Source: Rhodoferax ferrireducens
GTDB lineage: Bacteria > Pseudomonadota > Gammaproteobacteria > Burkholderiales > Burkholderiaceae_C
DNA length: 64,000 nt
Reading direction: 5' to 3'
Assembly (NCBI RefSeq): GCF_003347515.1
Contig: NZ_QEII01000274.1
Coordinates: 1 to 64,000, forward strand
The position numbers and the translations under genes are program-made. Of the stretch, positions 33,230 to 42,135 are shown piece after piece (within the stretch, counting starts at the first letter, position 1; each line of letters starts with the position of its first letter). Under the pieces are notes generated by a model that made no database searches, had not been told where the DNA came from, and was given only the letters and a program-made list of their open reading frames with translations.

Positions 33230-34585
33230 TTATCGGGTGCCGCGACGCCGGATGGCATCCGCCGTGAAGTCGGCCGCCTTGCCCTTGGTGCCCCATGTGT
33301 AGGCGGGCTGCTTGCGCTCGTTCGTCAGCGCGGAGAGCATGAAGTTGCCATTGCTCAGGTCGCTGTTGATGAACGGGGACTGAAACATAACCCCAGCGTC
33401 ATAGGCCTGCACCAGCGGATAGCTATACGCCCGCCACAGGTTGCCACGTCCGTCATAGCCGTCGGCCTGAGCGATGGTGTAGCTGTCTTCGTCAATGTAG
33501 AAGGTCTTGCGGGCGACCACGTGCGAGGTGCCGGGCTTCAACGTTGCTTCAACAACCCATACCCGGTGCAGTTCATAACGCAGCAAGTCGGACTTTATTG
33601 AGCCCTTGTCCAACATGTCTTTGTACTTGAGCGCGGGATCTTGCAGCTTGTAGGCGTTGTAGGGGATGTACATCTCCTTCTTGCCTACGAGCTTGAAGTC
33701 AAAGCGATCCATGGCGCCCTGGAAGCCCCAGTAGTCATCGGTGGTTCGCATGCCCTCCGTGCCATCCTCAATGTTGTCATACGCCAGATCAGGGGCGCGG
33801 CGCACGCGACGCTGGCCGGCGTTGTAGACCCAAGCCTGGCGCGCTCCTTTTGTGAAGTCGACCGGATCATGGACCAAATAGATGGTGCCGACCAGAGTCT
33901 CTGGTGCATCGTAGTAACCAAAGAAGCTGAAGATGCCACCCTCGGTTCGCGGCTCCATGTTTTGCCCCTGGACCATGTCCTCGCAGAAGCCGACGCGATA
34001 GAAATCTCCACTTGCCCGTACCGGCAACCAATCGCGGCAAGTCTTATAGCCGCCGAAGAAACGCGTGCTGTGGTTGAACATCACTTCCGTCCCCGTCTTC
34101 GGAATCGGAAAGGGTGTGCCCGGTCCAACATAACCCTGAATGCTGAGGCCGTCCAGCTTGGCGGTAGCCGCTTGTTTCCTGGTGGCGTCGTACACCTCCT
34201 TCGGCTGTGCAAATGAGCGGTGTGTAGGGTAAACATTCATCGAGAAAGTCGGGTACTTCTTGATCATGGCCATCATGCCGACGGAGATCTTGTCCTTGTA
34301 CTGATCGGCGTTCTTGGCATCGATCTTGAACAGTGGCTTGTCGGCCTTGTATGGGTCAGCATAGCCTGTCTCCGGCTTCCAGCCAGCCGGTGGTTTAGTC
34401 AGGCCACCGGTCCATGCCGGGATGGTTCCCTCTTTGTTACCGGCCATTTCTGCGCCGTTGGGCGTCAACTCCTTGCCCAAACGGTCGAGTTGCGCAGCAT
34501 CGAGCTCGGCCCGGACTGCGGTCGCGCTAACAGTCAATACCAGCGCGCTCATTGTTAACGCGATAGTTCTTTTCGATGGTTTCAT
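33230..34585 (-). CDS. DUF1329 family protein, copy B
   Basis: A 451-residue protein with a signal peptide (TIALTMSALVLTVSATAVRA), then GAEMAGNKEGTIPAWTGGL and AWVYNAGQRRVRRAPDLAYDNIEDG. This is the canonical IPAWTGG form of the family. The mature protein is predicted to be periplasmic with a LolA-like fold. CAGGAAAG lies ahead of the start and the DUF1302 gene is 21 bases upstream, so the two are likely one transcript. Copy A shares the same blocks with lower conservation. Confidence 0.85.
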   Translation of the reverse strand: MKPSKRTIALTMSALVLTVSATAVRAELDAAQLDRLGKELTPNGAEMAGNKEGTIPAWTGGLTKPPAGWKPETGYADPYKADKPLFKIDAKNADQYKDKISVGMMAMIKKYPTFSMNVYPTHRSFAQPKEVYDATRKQAATAKLDGLSIQGYVGPGTPFPIPKTGTEVMFNHSTRFFGGYKTCRDWLPVRASGDFYRVGFCEDMVQGQNMEPRTEGGIFSFFGYYDAPETLVGTIYLVHDPVDFTKGARQAWVYNAGQRRVRRAPDLAYDNIEDGTEGMRTTDDYWGFQGAMDRFDFKLVGKKEMYIPYNAYKLQDPALKYKDMLDKGSIKSDLLRYELHRVWVVEATLKPGTSHVVARKTFYIDEDSYTIAQADGYDGRGNLWRAYSYPLVQAYDAGVMFQSPFINSDLSNGNFMLSALTNERKQPAYTWGTKGKAADFTADAIRRRGTR

Positions 34586-34606
34586 AGTTTTCTTTCCTGA
34601 ATCAAG

Positions 34607-36427
34607 TTAAAAGCTCATGCCCGCATTCATGTAGAACGAGTCACGATCGCGCAATGGGTCATACTTTGCATTCCGGTTGTAGAACACGGCACCCAGCTCA
34701 AGGTTGTACTTCTTGGCGTAACTGAATCGAACCGCTGGCGCCAAAGACTGACGACCTTCGGAGAACTGACTGTCCAGCGAGTAGCCTTTGACGTCATGCG
34801 ACCAGTACAGACTGGGGTAAACCGTCACGCCAGGAATCAGATCGTTATAGGTCAGCTCACCCTTCAGACGGTAGCCCCATGAGTTGCGTGTGAAATAACC
34901 ATCGTTCTCACAGCCCGCCACATTGATGTTGCCTGGGCAGGTGCCGCCATAGGCCGGGCTGGTGCCTGGGCCGAAGATGAAGGGCCGGCCGTAACGAAGA
35001 GCGTTAGGGTCGCTTTTGTAATCTGGCAAGTTGTTGGTTTGAAGGGCCGCCTCGGCAATGAACAGATACTGGTCAGCACCAAGAATACCTCTGCCAACTT
35101 TAACTGCATTGATTTGAATTTGCGTCTTGTTCGCCAGGGTATAGCCGGGCAGATTGCCGCTGCCGGCGAAGGCTGCCACTGCTGCAGCGCCATAGGGGCC
35201 AAAGGGGATGGGGGCGCCTGCTGAAAAGGCTCCGCCTGCCCCGAGTCCAGCGAGCAACAGGTCATTGCCGTCCACTTGCACCGGCACATCCTTCGCGTGA
35301 CTCAACTCCGCGCCCAGAGACCAGCCAAGCACGTTGGTGGCCGCACTGATACCAATCGTCTTAATGTCTTCTGGATACTCCCAGAAAACGGAGAACGGAC
35401 TGGCCGTAGTGCTGCCTTTCTGAATCGACACGATTGGCATGCGCGAGTGAAGTTTCGTCGCGTAGAGGCCAAACTCAGTATCCAGCTTTTCTGCGCTAAA
35501 GCGATAGGCCAGACCGAACTCGCCGGAGTTTCTGGCGTCGCGTCCCTCGATGCCCGGAACGTAGGCATTGGCGGCGACTCCGGAAGGGCTGTTTGCAGTT
35601 AGCGTCACAGCGTTGTTGCAGGCACCGGTCTTGGTCGAAATGTTATTCTGGGCTACGGCCCAGTAGTTGCCGCAACTGGCTTCAATCGGGGTGTTTTTCC
35701 ACTGCGCCTGCCAGAAGCCTTCCACCGTTCCGTACTCGCCCAGGCTCTGGCTGGCGTGGAGAATGGGCACTGGCAAGAAAACTTCCTTGAGTTGCGCGCC
35801 CGGCTTGCGGAACGACGGCACATCGATCGGGTTGATTTGATTCAGGCCCTGGATGAATAGACTTTCGCCCCAGTTGACGACCTGGTTGCCCGCGCGCACC
35901 TGCAATGGCTGGCCGCTCACATCAAAAGTGTTGTAGACATAGGCATCCAACAGGTAGATGCCTTTGAAGCTGTTTAAGCGCTCAAAGCCTTCGTCTGAAA
36001 GAGGCTGTTGTTGGTAGCCGTTACCTTGGTTGCCGAAACGCACCTTTTCGTCATTAAGTGCCTGGTCATACCAGGCCTTGCCCCGCAACAAGAAACCCAT
36101 GTTGCCTTTCTTGACCTCCACCTCGCTGAACAGCTTGAATAAGGTGGTGAATCGATCCCCCTTGTTGTAATTCAAATTGCCTTCATCGATGGTGTTGGCA
36201 CCGGTGCCGTCAGTCAACCCGATCAGCGCGCCGTTGCCCTGTCCGTACAGACGACTGTCCCGGTCAGCGGCACGCCAGCTGGAGCCCACCGAAACGGAGG
36301 AACTCCAATTGCCGGTCCAGCCGTCCCCGAACTCAAATTCTCCGGCCCATCCAGGTGCTGCCCAGGCGGCAGCCATCAGGGTTATGAGAGTCGTACGCCG
36401 AGCGCGAAGGCTGCTTCGTTTGTTCAT
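34607..36427 (-). CDS. DUF1302 outer-membrane-type protein
   Basis: A 606-residue protein with a signal peptide ending near AAPGWAGE. It reads as an outer-membrane beta barrel: alternating hydrophobic strands, GFLLRGKAWYDQAL, QVRAGNQVVNWGESLFIQGLNQINPIDV and a C-terminal aromatic DSFYMNAGMSF. DUF1302 members are thought to admit hydrophobic substrates. It heads the envelope module with AGGAGA before the ATG. Promoter position is inferred in 36428-36571. Confidence 0.85.
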   Translation of the reverse strand: MNKRSSLRARRTTLITLMAAAWAAPGWAGEFEFGDGWTGNWSSSVSVGSSWRAADRDSRLYGQGNGALIGLTDGTGANTIDEGNLNYNKGDRFTTLFKLFSEVEVKKGNMGFLLRGKAWYDQALNDEKVRFGNQGNGYQQQPLSDEGFERLNSFKGIYLLDAYVYNTFDVSGQPLQVRAGNQVVNWGESLFIQGLNQINPIDVPSFRKPGAQLKEVFLPVPILHASQSLGEYGTVEGFWQAQWKNTPIEASCGNYWAVAQNNISTKTGACNNAVTLTANSPSGVAANAYVPGIEGRDARNSGEFGLAYRFSAEKLDTEFGLYATKLHSRMPIVSIQKGSTTASPFSVFWEYPEDIKTIGISAATNVLGWSLGAELSHAKDVPVQVDGNDLLLAGLGAGGAFSAGAPIPFGPYGAAAVAAFAGSGNLPGYTLANKTQIQINAVKVGRGILGADQYLFIAEAALQTNNLPDYKSDPNALRYGRPFIFGPGTSPAYGGTCPGNINVAGCENDGYFTRNSWGYRLKGELTYNDLIPGVTVYPSLYWSHDVKGYSLDSQFSEGRQSLAPAVRFSYAKKYNLELGAVFYNRNAKYDPLRDRDSFYMNAGMSF

Positions 36428-36571
36428 GTTGTCTCCTGTTTTGAGTAGTCGTCTGCGTACGTCGAAAATGGGTTGAATTGTTATCTACACTAGTAAATCG
36501 TACGCAAGCATATGATATTTAAATTTACGGAAATTTAAATTAGGGATTTCCCGTAGCCACGCTGCATCGGA

Positions 36572-36850
36572 TTAGCGCAATCCGTACCAATAGCCAATCA
36601 GGATGATGCCGACGAACAACAACACCCAGGCTTCAAACAGCAATCGCCATGCCAGTGGGGCTGTGCGCAACTCCATGAAGTGCAGAAACACCAGTCGGAC
36701 CTTGAAGGCTGCGATCAGCAGCACTGCTGTGGAAGCGATGCGAGGGTTGACGCTTTGATGTTCGACCAGCCACCATGCGAGTCCGGTAGCGGCCATGAGT
36801 AGCAACCAGATCCCGGTGGCATGCGAGCGCAGAGGAGAAGATGTATTCAT
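36572..36850 (-). CDS. Small COX4-type membrane protein, copy 2
   Basis: A 92-residue protein with three helices. It shows VLLIAAFKVRLVFLHFMELR and RTAPLAWRLLFEAWVLLF, the subunit IV pattern also seen in copy 1 (FFKAWVVGFQFMELK). Its ATG overlaps the stop of the COX3-like gene by four bases, so translation is coupled. Copy 2 diverges clearly from copy 1 in sequence, so the duplication is old or the cassettes were acquired separately. Confidence 0.8.
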   Translation of the reverse strand: MNTSSPLRSHATGIWLLLMAATGLAWWLVEHQSVNPRIASTAVLLIAAFKVRLVFLHFMELRTAPLAWRLLFEAWVLLFVGIILIGYWYGLR

Positions 36851-37482
36851 CGCAGCAAATAAAGCAGTGGAAACAACACGATCCAGAGTAGATCAACCAT
36901 GTGCCAATAGCAGCCGCTGGATTCGATGAAAACCAAATACTGGCGGTCCATCGGTTGACTCCGGGTCTTGGCTAGGCAGACGGCCAACACGCCCATTCCG
37001 ATAAAAAAATGCAGGAAGTGGATTCCGGTGAATACAAAGTAATACATGAAAAATTCATTGGTCAGCATGGTGATGCCGGCATGAATTTTTGTTGTGTATT
37101 CAAAAATTTTGCTTGCCGCGAAGCAGGTGCCAACGAGCAGGGCGAGAGCCAGGTTGCGGATAACGATAGCCCTCATGCCTTTTTTGGCCGCCTCGACGGC
37201 CAGCACCATGCACCAGCTGCTGGTTAGAAGGATCAGCGTGTTCAAGAGTCCGAAAACAGGATCAAGTGCTTGCCTGGATTTTTCATACAGTTCGGGGTTG
37301 GATACCCGCCCCACGGTGAACAGGAGGAAAAATAATCCGAAGGCAAATACATCCGCAGCGATGAACACCCAGACGCCCGGATCACCGGGCAGTTTTAATT
37401 CTCGCTGATGGGGGGAGTTGTCAGAAAAAGGGGGAGCTTTTGTACTCCCCCCCTTAAGCGTAATTTCGGCGGTATCGCTCAT
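36847..37482 (-). CDS. Orphan cytochrome c oxidase subunit III-like protein, copy 2
   Basis: A 211-residue protein with subunit III features: LPGDPGVWVFIAADVFAFGLFF, NTLILLTSSWCMVLAVEAAKKG, YYFVFTGIHFLHFFIGMGVLAV and YWHMVDLLWIVLFPLLYLL. As with copy 1 no subunits I or II exist in the window. It starts 8 bases after the stop of the membrane protein gene and overlaps the COX4-like gene by four bases. The cassette lies directly downstream of the XylA/XylM-like genes, so it probably is expressed with them. Confidence 0.86.
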   Translation of the reverse strand: MSDTAEITLKGGSTKAPPFSDNSPHQRELKLPGDPGVWVFIAADVFAFGLFFLLFTVGRVSNPELYEKSRQALDPVFGLLNTLILLTSSWCMVLAVEAAKKGMRAIVIRNLALALLVGTCFAASKIFEYTTKIHAGITMLTNEFFMYYFVFTGIHFLHFFIGMGVLAVCLAKTRSQPMDRQYLVFIESSGCYWHMVDLLWIVLFPLLYLLR

Positions 37483-37489
37483 GTGCTGC

Positions 37490-38203
37490 TTAAGTTCGTT
37501 CTTCCCGTTCGATTCGGTTGATGGCCTTCAAGATATAAAAGGTCAACGTTGGGCACCATACAAACCAAATCATGAACTCAATCCAGAAGTTCAAAATTCC
37601 ATCGCGAGCAAAGGCTCCGGTCTTGAAGAAAGGCATCAGACATTCAGCGACAAACATGAAACCCACCCAAATGCCATACCAGGCAAGCCATTTAGGAATA
37701 AGTGGGGTTGTACGCTTATCCCGCATGAAGCCAACACCTGCGGCAAAAAGCTGCACTGTGGTGACGGCATAGGCCAAGTCAATCAATAGCCAGGCCATGT
37801 CGTACAGCAGTTGAAGCACATAGTCCGGCAGCGCTTCCGGTCGATAGGCTCCTGCGAGCCAGAAGGAGGTTGAAACCAAAACTGGCACCACGGTCAGCCC
37901 GGCGCCCCAGACTTGCAGGTCAACCAGGATGCTGTCTTTGGGCACAATTCTCGTCATCACGCGCCCAATAGCAAGTCCCCAAACGGCATAAAGCACGGCG
38001 AAAGTCATGGAAAGGACCATCCCGGTGCGAATGGTGTTGGCCTCGGTCCGGAACCAGTTGGCGATGGTCGCGGCCGGCAGGTCCGCATTCCAGGGTGGAA
38101 TGTTGTGCCCCATGATTCCCCAGAATACGATGAATACCGACATAAATACCGGTCCCATCCAGGCGCAAAAGCGCCAATATTTGAACTCGGTTGCGTCTGT
38201 CAT
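37490..38203 (-). CDS. Six-helix membrane protein of the COX3/COX4 cassette, copy 2
   Basis: A membrane protein of about 237 residues. The start at 38203 (MTDATEFKYWRFC) mirrors copy 1 (VTDKSVDPLFRKS) and has AAGAAGACACC in the same place as AAGGAGACCCCT there; an ATG at 38221 is possible. Segments include GPVFMSVFIVFWGIMGHNIPPW, GMVLSMTFAVLYAVWGLAIG, and WLAWYGIWVGFMFVAECLMPFFKTG. The last aligns with WVGYVNLWAVLLFAPGQLVLFFKDG of copy 1. No known active site was identified. It likely forms a membrane unit with the COX3/COX4-like proteins. Confidence 0.75.
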   Translation of the reverse strand: MTDATEFKYWRFCAWMGPVFMSVFIVFWGIMGHNIPPWNADLPAATIANWFRTEANTIRTGMVLSMTFAVLYAVWGLAIGRVMTRIVPKDSILVDLQVWGAGLTVVPVLVSTSFWLAGAYRPEALPDYVLQLLYDMAWLLIDLAYAVTTVQLFAAGVGFMRDKRTTPLIPKWLAWYGIWVGFMFVAECLMPFFKTGAFARDGILNFWIEFMIWFVWCPTLTFYILKAINRIEREERT

Positions 38204-38254
38204 GGTGTCTTCTTTTTTCATGGTTTTTCCATTTTGTTCGTGAGCGTGGTGTGA

Positions 38255-39331
38255 TCAGGCAGCCGGTGCTTCGTCCCGGCCGTCTGTGAACTTGTCGTAA
38301 TGGATCGCGTCCAGGGGCAGGCCGGATTCGACCAGCTTGGCAATGGCCGCATCAATCATGGGCGGCGGTCCGCACATATAGGCTTCAGCACTTGCCCAAT
38401 CGATTTCCCCGGCGGCGGATGCGATGAATTCGGTCACCATCCCGCGTGCGCCCTGCCAGGCGCTGTCGGGCGGCTCGTGCGATAGCACGGGCACGAAGTT
38501 AAAGCGGTCGAGCCAGCCGGAGGCCAGGCTTTGAAGCGCGTCGAGCATGTAGAGGTCCGCTTGCGTGCGTGCGCCAAACAGCAAGGTGCACGGGCGGCGA
38601 ATGCGAGTCTTGCGTGCTTGCTCCAGAACGCTGAGCAGAGGCGCCAGGCCGCTGCCGCCGACCACGCAGAGCATGGGCGAATTTCCGCCCCGGAGGTGAA
38701 AATTGCCATGGGGGGCATCGATCGTCAGGGGTTGTCCGTTCAGACCGCCGCTGAACAAGGCGTCCGTGAAGGCGCCACCTGGCACTTTGCGGATGAAAAA
38801 ATTCAGGTCTGTGCGCCCCTCGCGTTGCGGTGCGTCCGCAAATGAGTAGTGGCGACTGCGCGGAAGCCCCGGCGCACGCACGCTGGCGTACTGCCCCGCC
38901 ACATAGTTGACCCGACGGTCCATGCGGACCGTGACCTTCAGAATGTCATGGGTCAGCGGCTGCGTCTCGGTGATGGTGCCGGTAAAGGACTCTGGGGGGG
39001 GGACGTCTGCGCCGGGCGGCTCGATTTCGACCACAGTCAGGTCGTCGCGCGGAAATGCCTGGCAGGCCAGAATAAAGCCGGCATCCAGTTCCAGTTTGGA
39101 CAGGGTGTAGCCGAATGGCGTGGCCTCCCTTACCCGGCCTTGTTTCAGGCGTGATTTGCATGAGGCACAAGTGCCGACCGTGCAGTCGTGAGGGAAGGCA
39201 ATGCCGTTGGCCAATGCCGCCTCCAGCAAGGTTTGGCCGGAAGCGATATCGACGGTGAGGCCTTGCGGGAGGATATGAAGTTGCCGCTTTTTGGCAGGTC
39301 CTCCCACCAGGGATTTCAGGAATTTGAGCAT
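38255..39331 (-). CDS. [2Fe-2S] ferredoxin-NADH reductase, XylA-like monooxygenase reductase
   Basis: About 358 residues with two parts. Residues about 20-110 are a plant-type ferredoxin: CTVGTCASCKSRL and the fourth Cys in ILACQA. The rest is an FNR module: RHYSFADAP (FAD), VGGSGLAPLLSVLE (NAD-binding) and YMCGPPPMIDAA. This order matches XylA, the electron-transfer partner of xylene monooxygenase XylM. The start at 39331 is chosen (MLKFLKSL) with GGAG upstream; an in-frame ATG at 39358 exists. It lies 46 bases after the isomerase-like gene and a XylM-like gene, so it is their likely electron donor. Confidence 0.85.
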   Translation of the reverse strand: MLKFLKSLVGGPAKKRQLHILPQGLTVDIASGQTLLEAALANGIAFPHDCTVGTCASCKSRLKQGRVREATPFGYTLSKLELDAGFILACQAFPRDDLTVVEIEPPGADVPPPESFTGTITETQPLTHDILKVTVRMDRRVNYVAGQYASVRAPGLPRSRHYSFADAPQREGRTDLNFFIRKVPGGAFTDALFSGGLNGQPLTIDAPHGNFHLRGGNSPMLCVVGGSGLAPLLSVLEQARKTRIRRPCTLLFGARTQADLYMLDALQSLASGWLDRFNFVPVLSHEPPDSAWQGARGMVTEFIASAAGEIDWASAEAYMCGPPPMIDAAIAKLVESGLPLDAIHYDKFTDGRDEAPAA

Positions 39332-39376
39332 GGGTCGAAGGACTCCATAATGAGGCAAGAGCCGAAAGCGGCAGTA

Positions 39377-39859
39377 CTAGCGAAAAGCCTGTCGCGCCAG
39401 CAGAACCACCGCAATGATGGACACAACGGTGAACAAAAGTGCGGGTGCCAGTCCGATGACTGCAGCCAGGTTGGAGGGTCCGAATCGGTTGTCGCCAAGG
39501 GTCAGCGCCCGATTGGGTGACAGCAGCGCAGCCCAGTAAAAGAGGGTGTTTGCCCAGCCCGTGCCCACAAGCATCCAGCTCAGCCGCTGGCCCCCACGCA
39601 AATCGAATCCGACCACCGGCAGTATCAGGGCAGCAATCATGATCAGAAATGCATTCAGCATGCCACCCAAGTGTGTCCGAACCCAGGCGTCCGTCGGGCC
39701 CGGAATCTGCAATGGCAGGATGGCGCCGGGCCATACCTCCAGGCCGCCGAGCAGGCTGACGAGCAGTCCCACGCCCGCCAGCATGCCGATCAGGAGAATG
39801 ACGGCGGCGTGGCCGATCATGCGCCGCTGTATATCAATCAACATGTGCGGCGCTTTCAT
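39377..39859 (-). CDS. Styrene oxide isomerase-like membrane protein (StyC family)
   Basis: A 160-residue protein with four likely helices. The sequence IQRRMIGHAAVILLIGMLAG, GGLEVWPGAILPLQIPGP, VRTHLGGMLNAFLIM, PVVGFDLRG and WANTLFYWAALLSPNRALTLG follows StyC of Pseudomonas, as remembered, along its whole length. The reported heme-ligand His (in RAHSG there, RTHLG here), Asn64 (LNAF) and Tyr103 (FYW) positions are kept. The residue equivalent to Asp95 is Thr. StyC rearranges an epoxide to an aldehyde without cofactors. The ATG overlaps the stop of the XylM-like gene (ATGA), so they are translationally coupled. An epoxide made by the monooxygenase is the natural substrate guess. Confidence 0.75.
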   Translation of the reverse strand: MKAPHMLIDIQRRMIGHAAVILLIGMLAGVGLLVSLLGGLEVWPGAILPLQIPGPTDAWVRTHLGGMLNAFLIMIAALILPVVGFDLRGGQRLSWMLVGTGWANTLFYWAALLSPNRALTLGDNRFGPSNLAAVIGLAPALLFTVVSIIAVVLLARQAFR

Positions 39860-40956
39860 CGAGCTGTGGACGCTGGCTGGGCGACCCACTCTTCCCATCC
39901 GGCATGCCTGTTCTGCTCTGCGGCCAGCTTCTGTTCTGCGGGCGAGGCGAATTCGTTGTCCCAGCGTTTCAGGGCCGGTTTGATGATCATGTTGAACCAT
40001 ACTGGCGGAATCAGTGCGGCAAAGAAGCAAACAAACACGCTGGGCATACGGACCGATTCCTTATGGGGAACCAATTCGTAGTACGACAGGTAAGAGTTCA
40101 AATGATGATCGGCATGGTTGGTGATTTCGAATGCCACCAGCCGCGAGAGCGGGCCGAAATGGTTCCAGACATGGCGTTTTTCAATCGGTGTGCCTTCGAC
40201 CCGCACCTGACCGTAATGCTGAAAATAGTTGAAAGTCTCAACCCAGAAGCGGGCTAACACCATCGCGCTCAAGGCCAGGCCGACTGCGAGCCATCCGCCG
40301 ATCACGTAGATCAGCGACTGAAACAACAGTTGTGCCAGGACGGCGCGCCAAATGTGGTGGCGAATCGACCAACGGCCGAAACCGCGTTTTTCAAGTGCGT
40401 CTGATTCGATGCGTTGGGCCAGCAGGGTGGATTCCAGTACGGCCTTGGGTGCGAATGAATACAGGGTCTCACCGCGCGCCGCGCTGTCACTGTCATCCGC
40501 CGTGCCAACGTCGCGATGATGACTCACGACATGGGCTTCCATACGTGTTGCATCAAGGTAGCAAAGCTGGGCGTAGCGTCCGACGCTACGGCCGATCCTG
40601 CCCCGGGCGTGGTAGAGCTCATGGGCGGCCGACACCAGTGGCACCACCGAAAGCCAGGCGCAGCTGATCACTGCGCCCAACATCTGCCAGCCTGTCAAGT
40701 CATGCAGGGCTATCGACCAGGCCAGCACCACGTACAAGACCGGGCCCAACAAGGTTGAAAGCCATACCGGTACGAAGGCCGCAGCTTTGTTCCGCATCTT
40801 GCGAGCGCTCAGATCCAGCGGCAGCAGGGTGTCGATGATGGCCAGGAGCGGGAAAAGGGCCAGTCCGATCCAGACATAGTTGCCGCCCAGATACAGGCCG
40901 AGCATGGCGAGCAACTGCGTCACCGGTGCCAGGTAATATTTTGTGTATTCCCACAT
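39856..40956 (-). CDS. XylM/AlkB-family diiron membrane monooxygenase
   Basis: A 366-residue integral membrane protein. The His-rich motifs are HELYHARG, HVVSHHRDVGTADDSD, NYFQHYGQVR and ITNHADHHLNSY, the diiron set of AlkB/XylM. The C-terminus MPSVFVCFFAALIPPVWFN and the N-terminal TKYYLAPVT follow XylM and CymAa more closely than alkane hydroxylase AlkB, by memory. It would insert oxygen into a methyl group or alkene, using the XylA-like reductase (38255-39331). It is followed by the isomerase and preceded by a XylB-like dehydrogenase gene. The substrate may be a terpene, a methylarene or an alkyl-alicycle. Confidence 0.85.
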   Translation of the reverse strand: MWEYTKYYLAPVTQLLAMLGLYLGGNYVWIGLALFPLLAIIDTLLPLDLSARKMRNKAAAFVPVWLSTLLGPVLYVVLAWSIALHDLTGWQMLGAVISCAWLSVVPLVSAAHELYHARGRIGRSVGRYAQLCYLDATRMEAHVVSHHRDVGTADDSDSAARGETLYSFAPKAVLESTLLAQRIESDALEKRGFGRWSIRHHIWRAVLAQLLFQSLIYVIGGWLAVGLALSAMVLARFWVETFNYFQHYGQVRVEGTPIEKRHVWNHFGPLSRLVAFEITNHADHHLNSYLSYYELVPHKESVRMPSVFVCFFAALIPPVWFNMIIKPALKRWDNEFASPAEQKLAAEQNRHAGWEEWVAQPASTAR

Positions 40957-40959
40957 TTT

Positions 40960-42135
40960 TTACTCTCCTTTGGAAAATGGTTGAAAAACGATGACGGGTT
41001 TGATCACGTCGCCACTTTCGGATGCGGCCATGGCCTCATTGATTTGGTCAAATGAGAAGGTTTTGATCAGGCGATCAAACGGCAATTTGCCGTTTTTAAA
41101 GAGTTCTATGAGCTGCGGAATGAAGACTTGCGGATCGCTGTCCCCCTCGACGATGCACTTCAAGCCGAGGCCGCGTGCGTAAATGCTCATGATGTTCAAG
41201 GGCATCATGGCGTCCGGTGGCGGAATACCGATGAGTCCGAGTTGACCGTTGGGCAGCAAGGCGTCTGCGGCGGTGGTGATGATGGCCGGAATACCCGTCG
41301 TGTCCAGCGCATAGTCAACCCCGGCGCCGCCGCCAGCGGCGCGAATGGCCGCCAGGGTGTCAGAGCCGTCACGCGGATCAATCGTTGCCGTGGCGCCCAG
41401 CTCCATGGCCAGCGCGCGCCGGGCGGCATTCGGCTCAACCAGCACCACTGCGCCGGCCCCCACCACTTTGGCTGCCATGACGGCGCTCAAGCCGACTGCA
41501 CCTGCTCCGAAAATCACAATGGAGCGGCCGGGGCGAACTTTTAACGAGTTCATCACGGCGCCCGCACCTGTTTGAATACCGCAGCCCAGTGGGCCGAGCA
41601 ATTCCAGGGGCAGCGCGCGGTCAACCTTGACGGCATTTTTCGCTCGTGCGATTGCCAGTGTGGCAAAGCTCGATTGGCCAAAAAAGTTGCCATGTACCAG
41701 TTCGCCGTTCTGGCTCAGCGGGGATGTGCCGTCTTCCAATAAGACGCCACCAAAGTTGAGGCCGAGGAACTGGTGGCAGTAGGCCGGTTCGTGACTTTGG
41801 CAGTTTGAGCAAGCACCGCAAGAATTGAAAGAAAAGATGACGTGGTCTCCGACGACCAAGTTAGTCACCTTGGAGCCAACGGCTTCGATGATGCCGGCGC
41901 CCTCATGCCCAAGCACGATGGGCATGGGCACTGGAAATGCGTCGCGGCAGACAATGTCGGTATGGCAAACGCCAGTTGCCACGAGGCGGACGAGCACCTC
42001 GTCATCGCGTGGCGCAGCAACATCAATGTCCTCGATGGTCAGAGGGGCTTGTTGCTTGCGCACAATGGCCGCGCGCGCTTTTCGGGCGGCCATGGATGCC
42101 TGTAAGGGTAGCCCTTCAGCTGATTGTGTGCCCAT
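40960..42135 (-). CDS. Zinc-dependent aryl/allylic alcohol dehydrogenase (XylB/GeoA-like)
   Basis: A 391-residue zinc MDR. Catalytic zinc ligands appear in GVCHTDIVC and GHEGAGII; structural zinc in CGACSNCQSHEPAYC; NAD binding in GAGAVGLSAVMAAK. The stretches FFGQSSFATLAIARAKNAVKV, LELLGPLGCGIQTGAGAVMNSL and IKPVIVF follow XylB (benzyl alcohol dehydrogenase) and terpene alcohol dehydrogenases such as GeoA. It would oxidise a primary alcohol made by the XylM-like enzyme to the aldehyde. It precedes the XylM-like gene by three bases, so they are one operon. Confidence 0.87.
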   Translation of the reverse strand: MGTQSAEGLPLQASMAARKARAAIVRKQQAPLTIEDIDVAAPRDDEVLVRLVATGVCHTDIVCRDAFPVPMPIVLGHEGAGIIEAVGSKVTNLVVGDHVIFSFNSCGACSNCQSHEPAYCHQFLGLNFGGVLLEDGTSPLSQNGELVHGNFFGQSSFATLAIARAKNAVKVDRALPLELLGPLGCGIQTGAGAVMNSLKVRPGRSIVIFGAGAVGLSAVMAAKVVGAGAVVLVEPNAARRALAMELGATATIDPRDGSDTLAAIRAAGGGAGVDYALDTTGIPAIITTAADALLPNGQLGLIGIPPPDAMMPLNIMSIYARGLGLKCIVEGDSDPQVFIPQLIELFKNGKLPFDRLIKTFSFDQINEAMAASESGDVIKPVIVFQPFSKGE

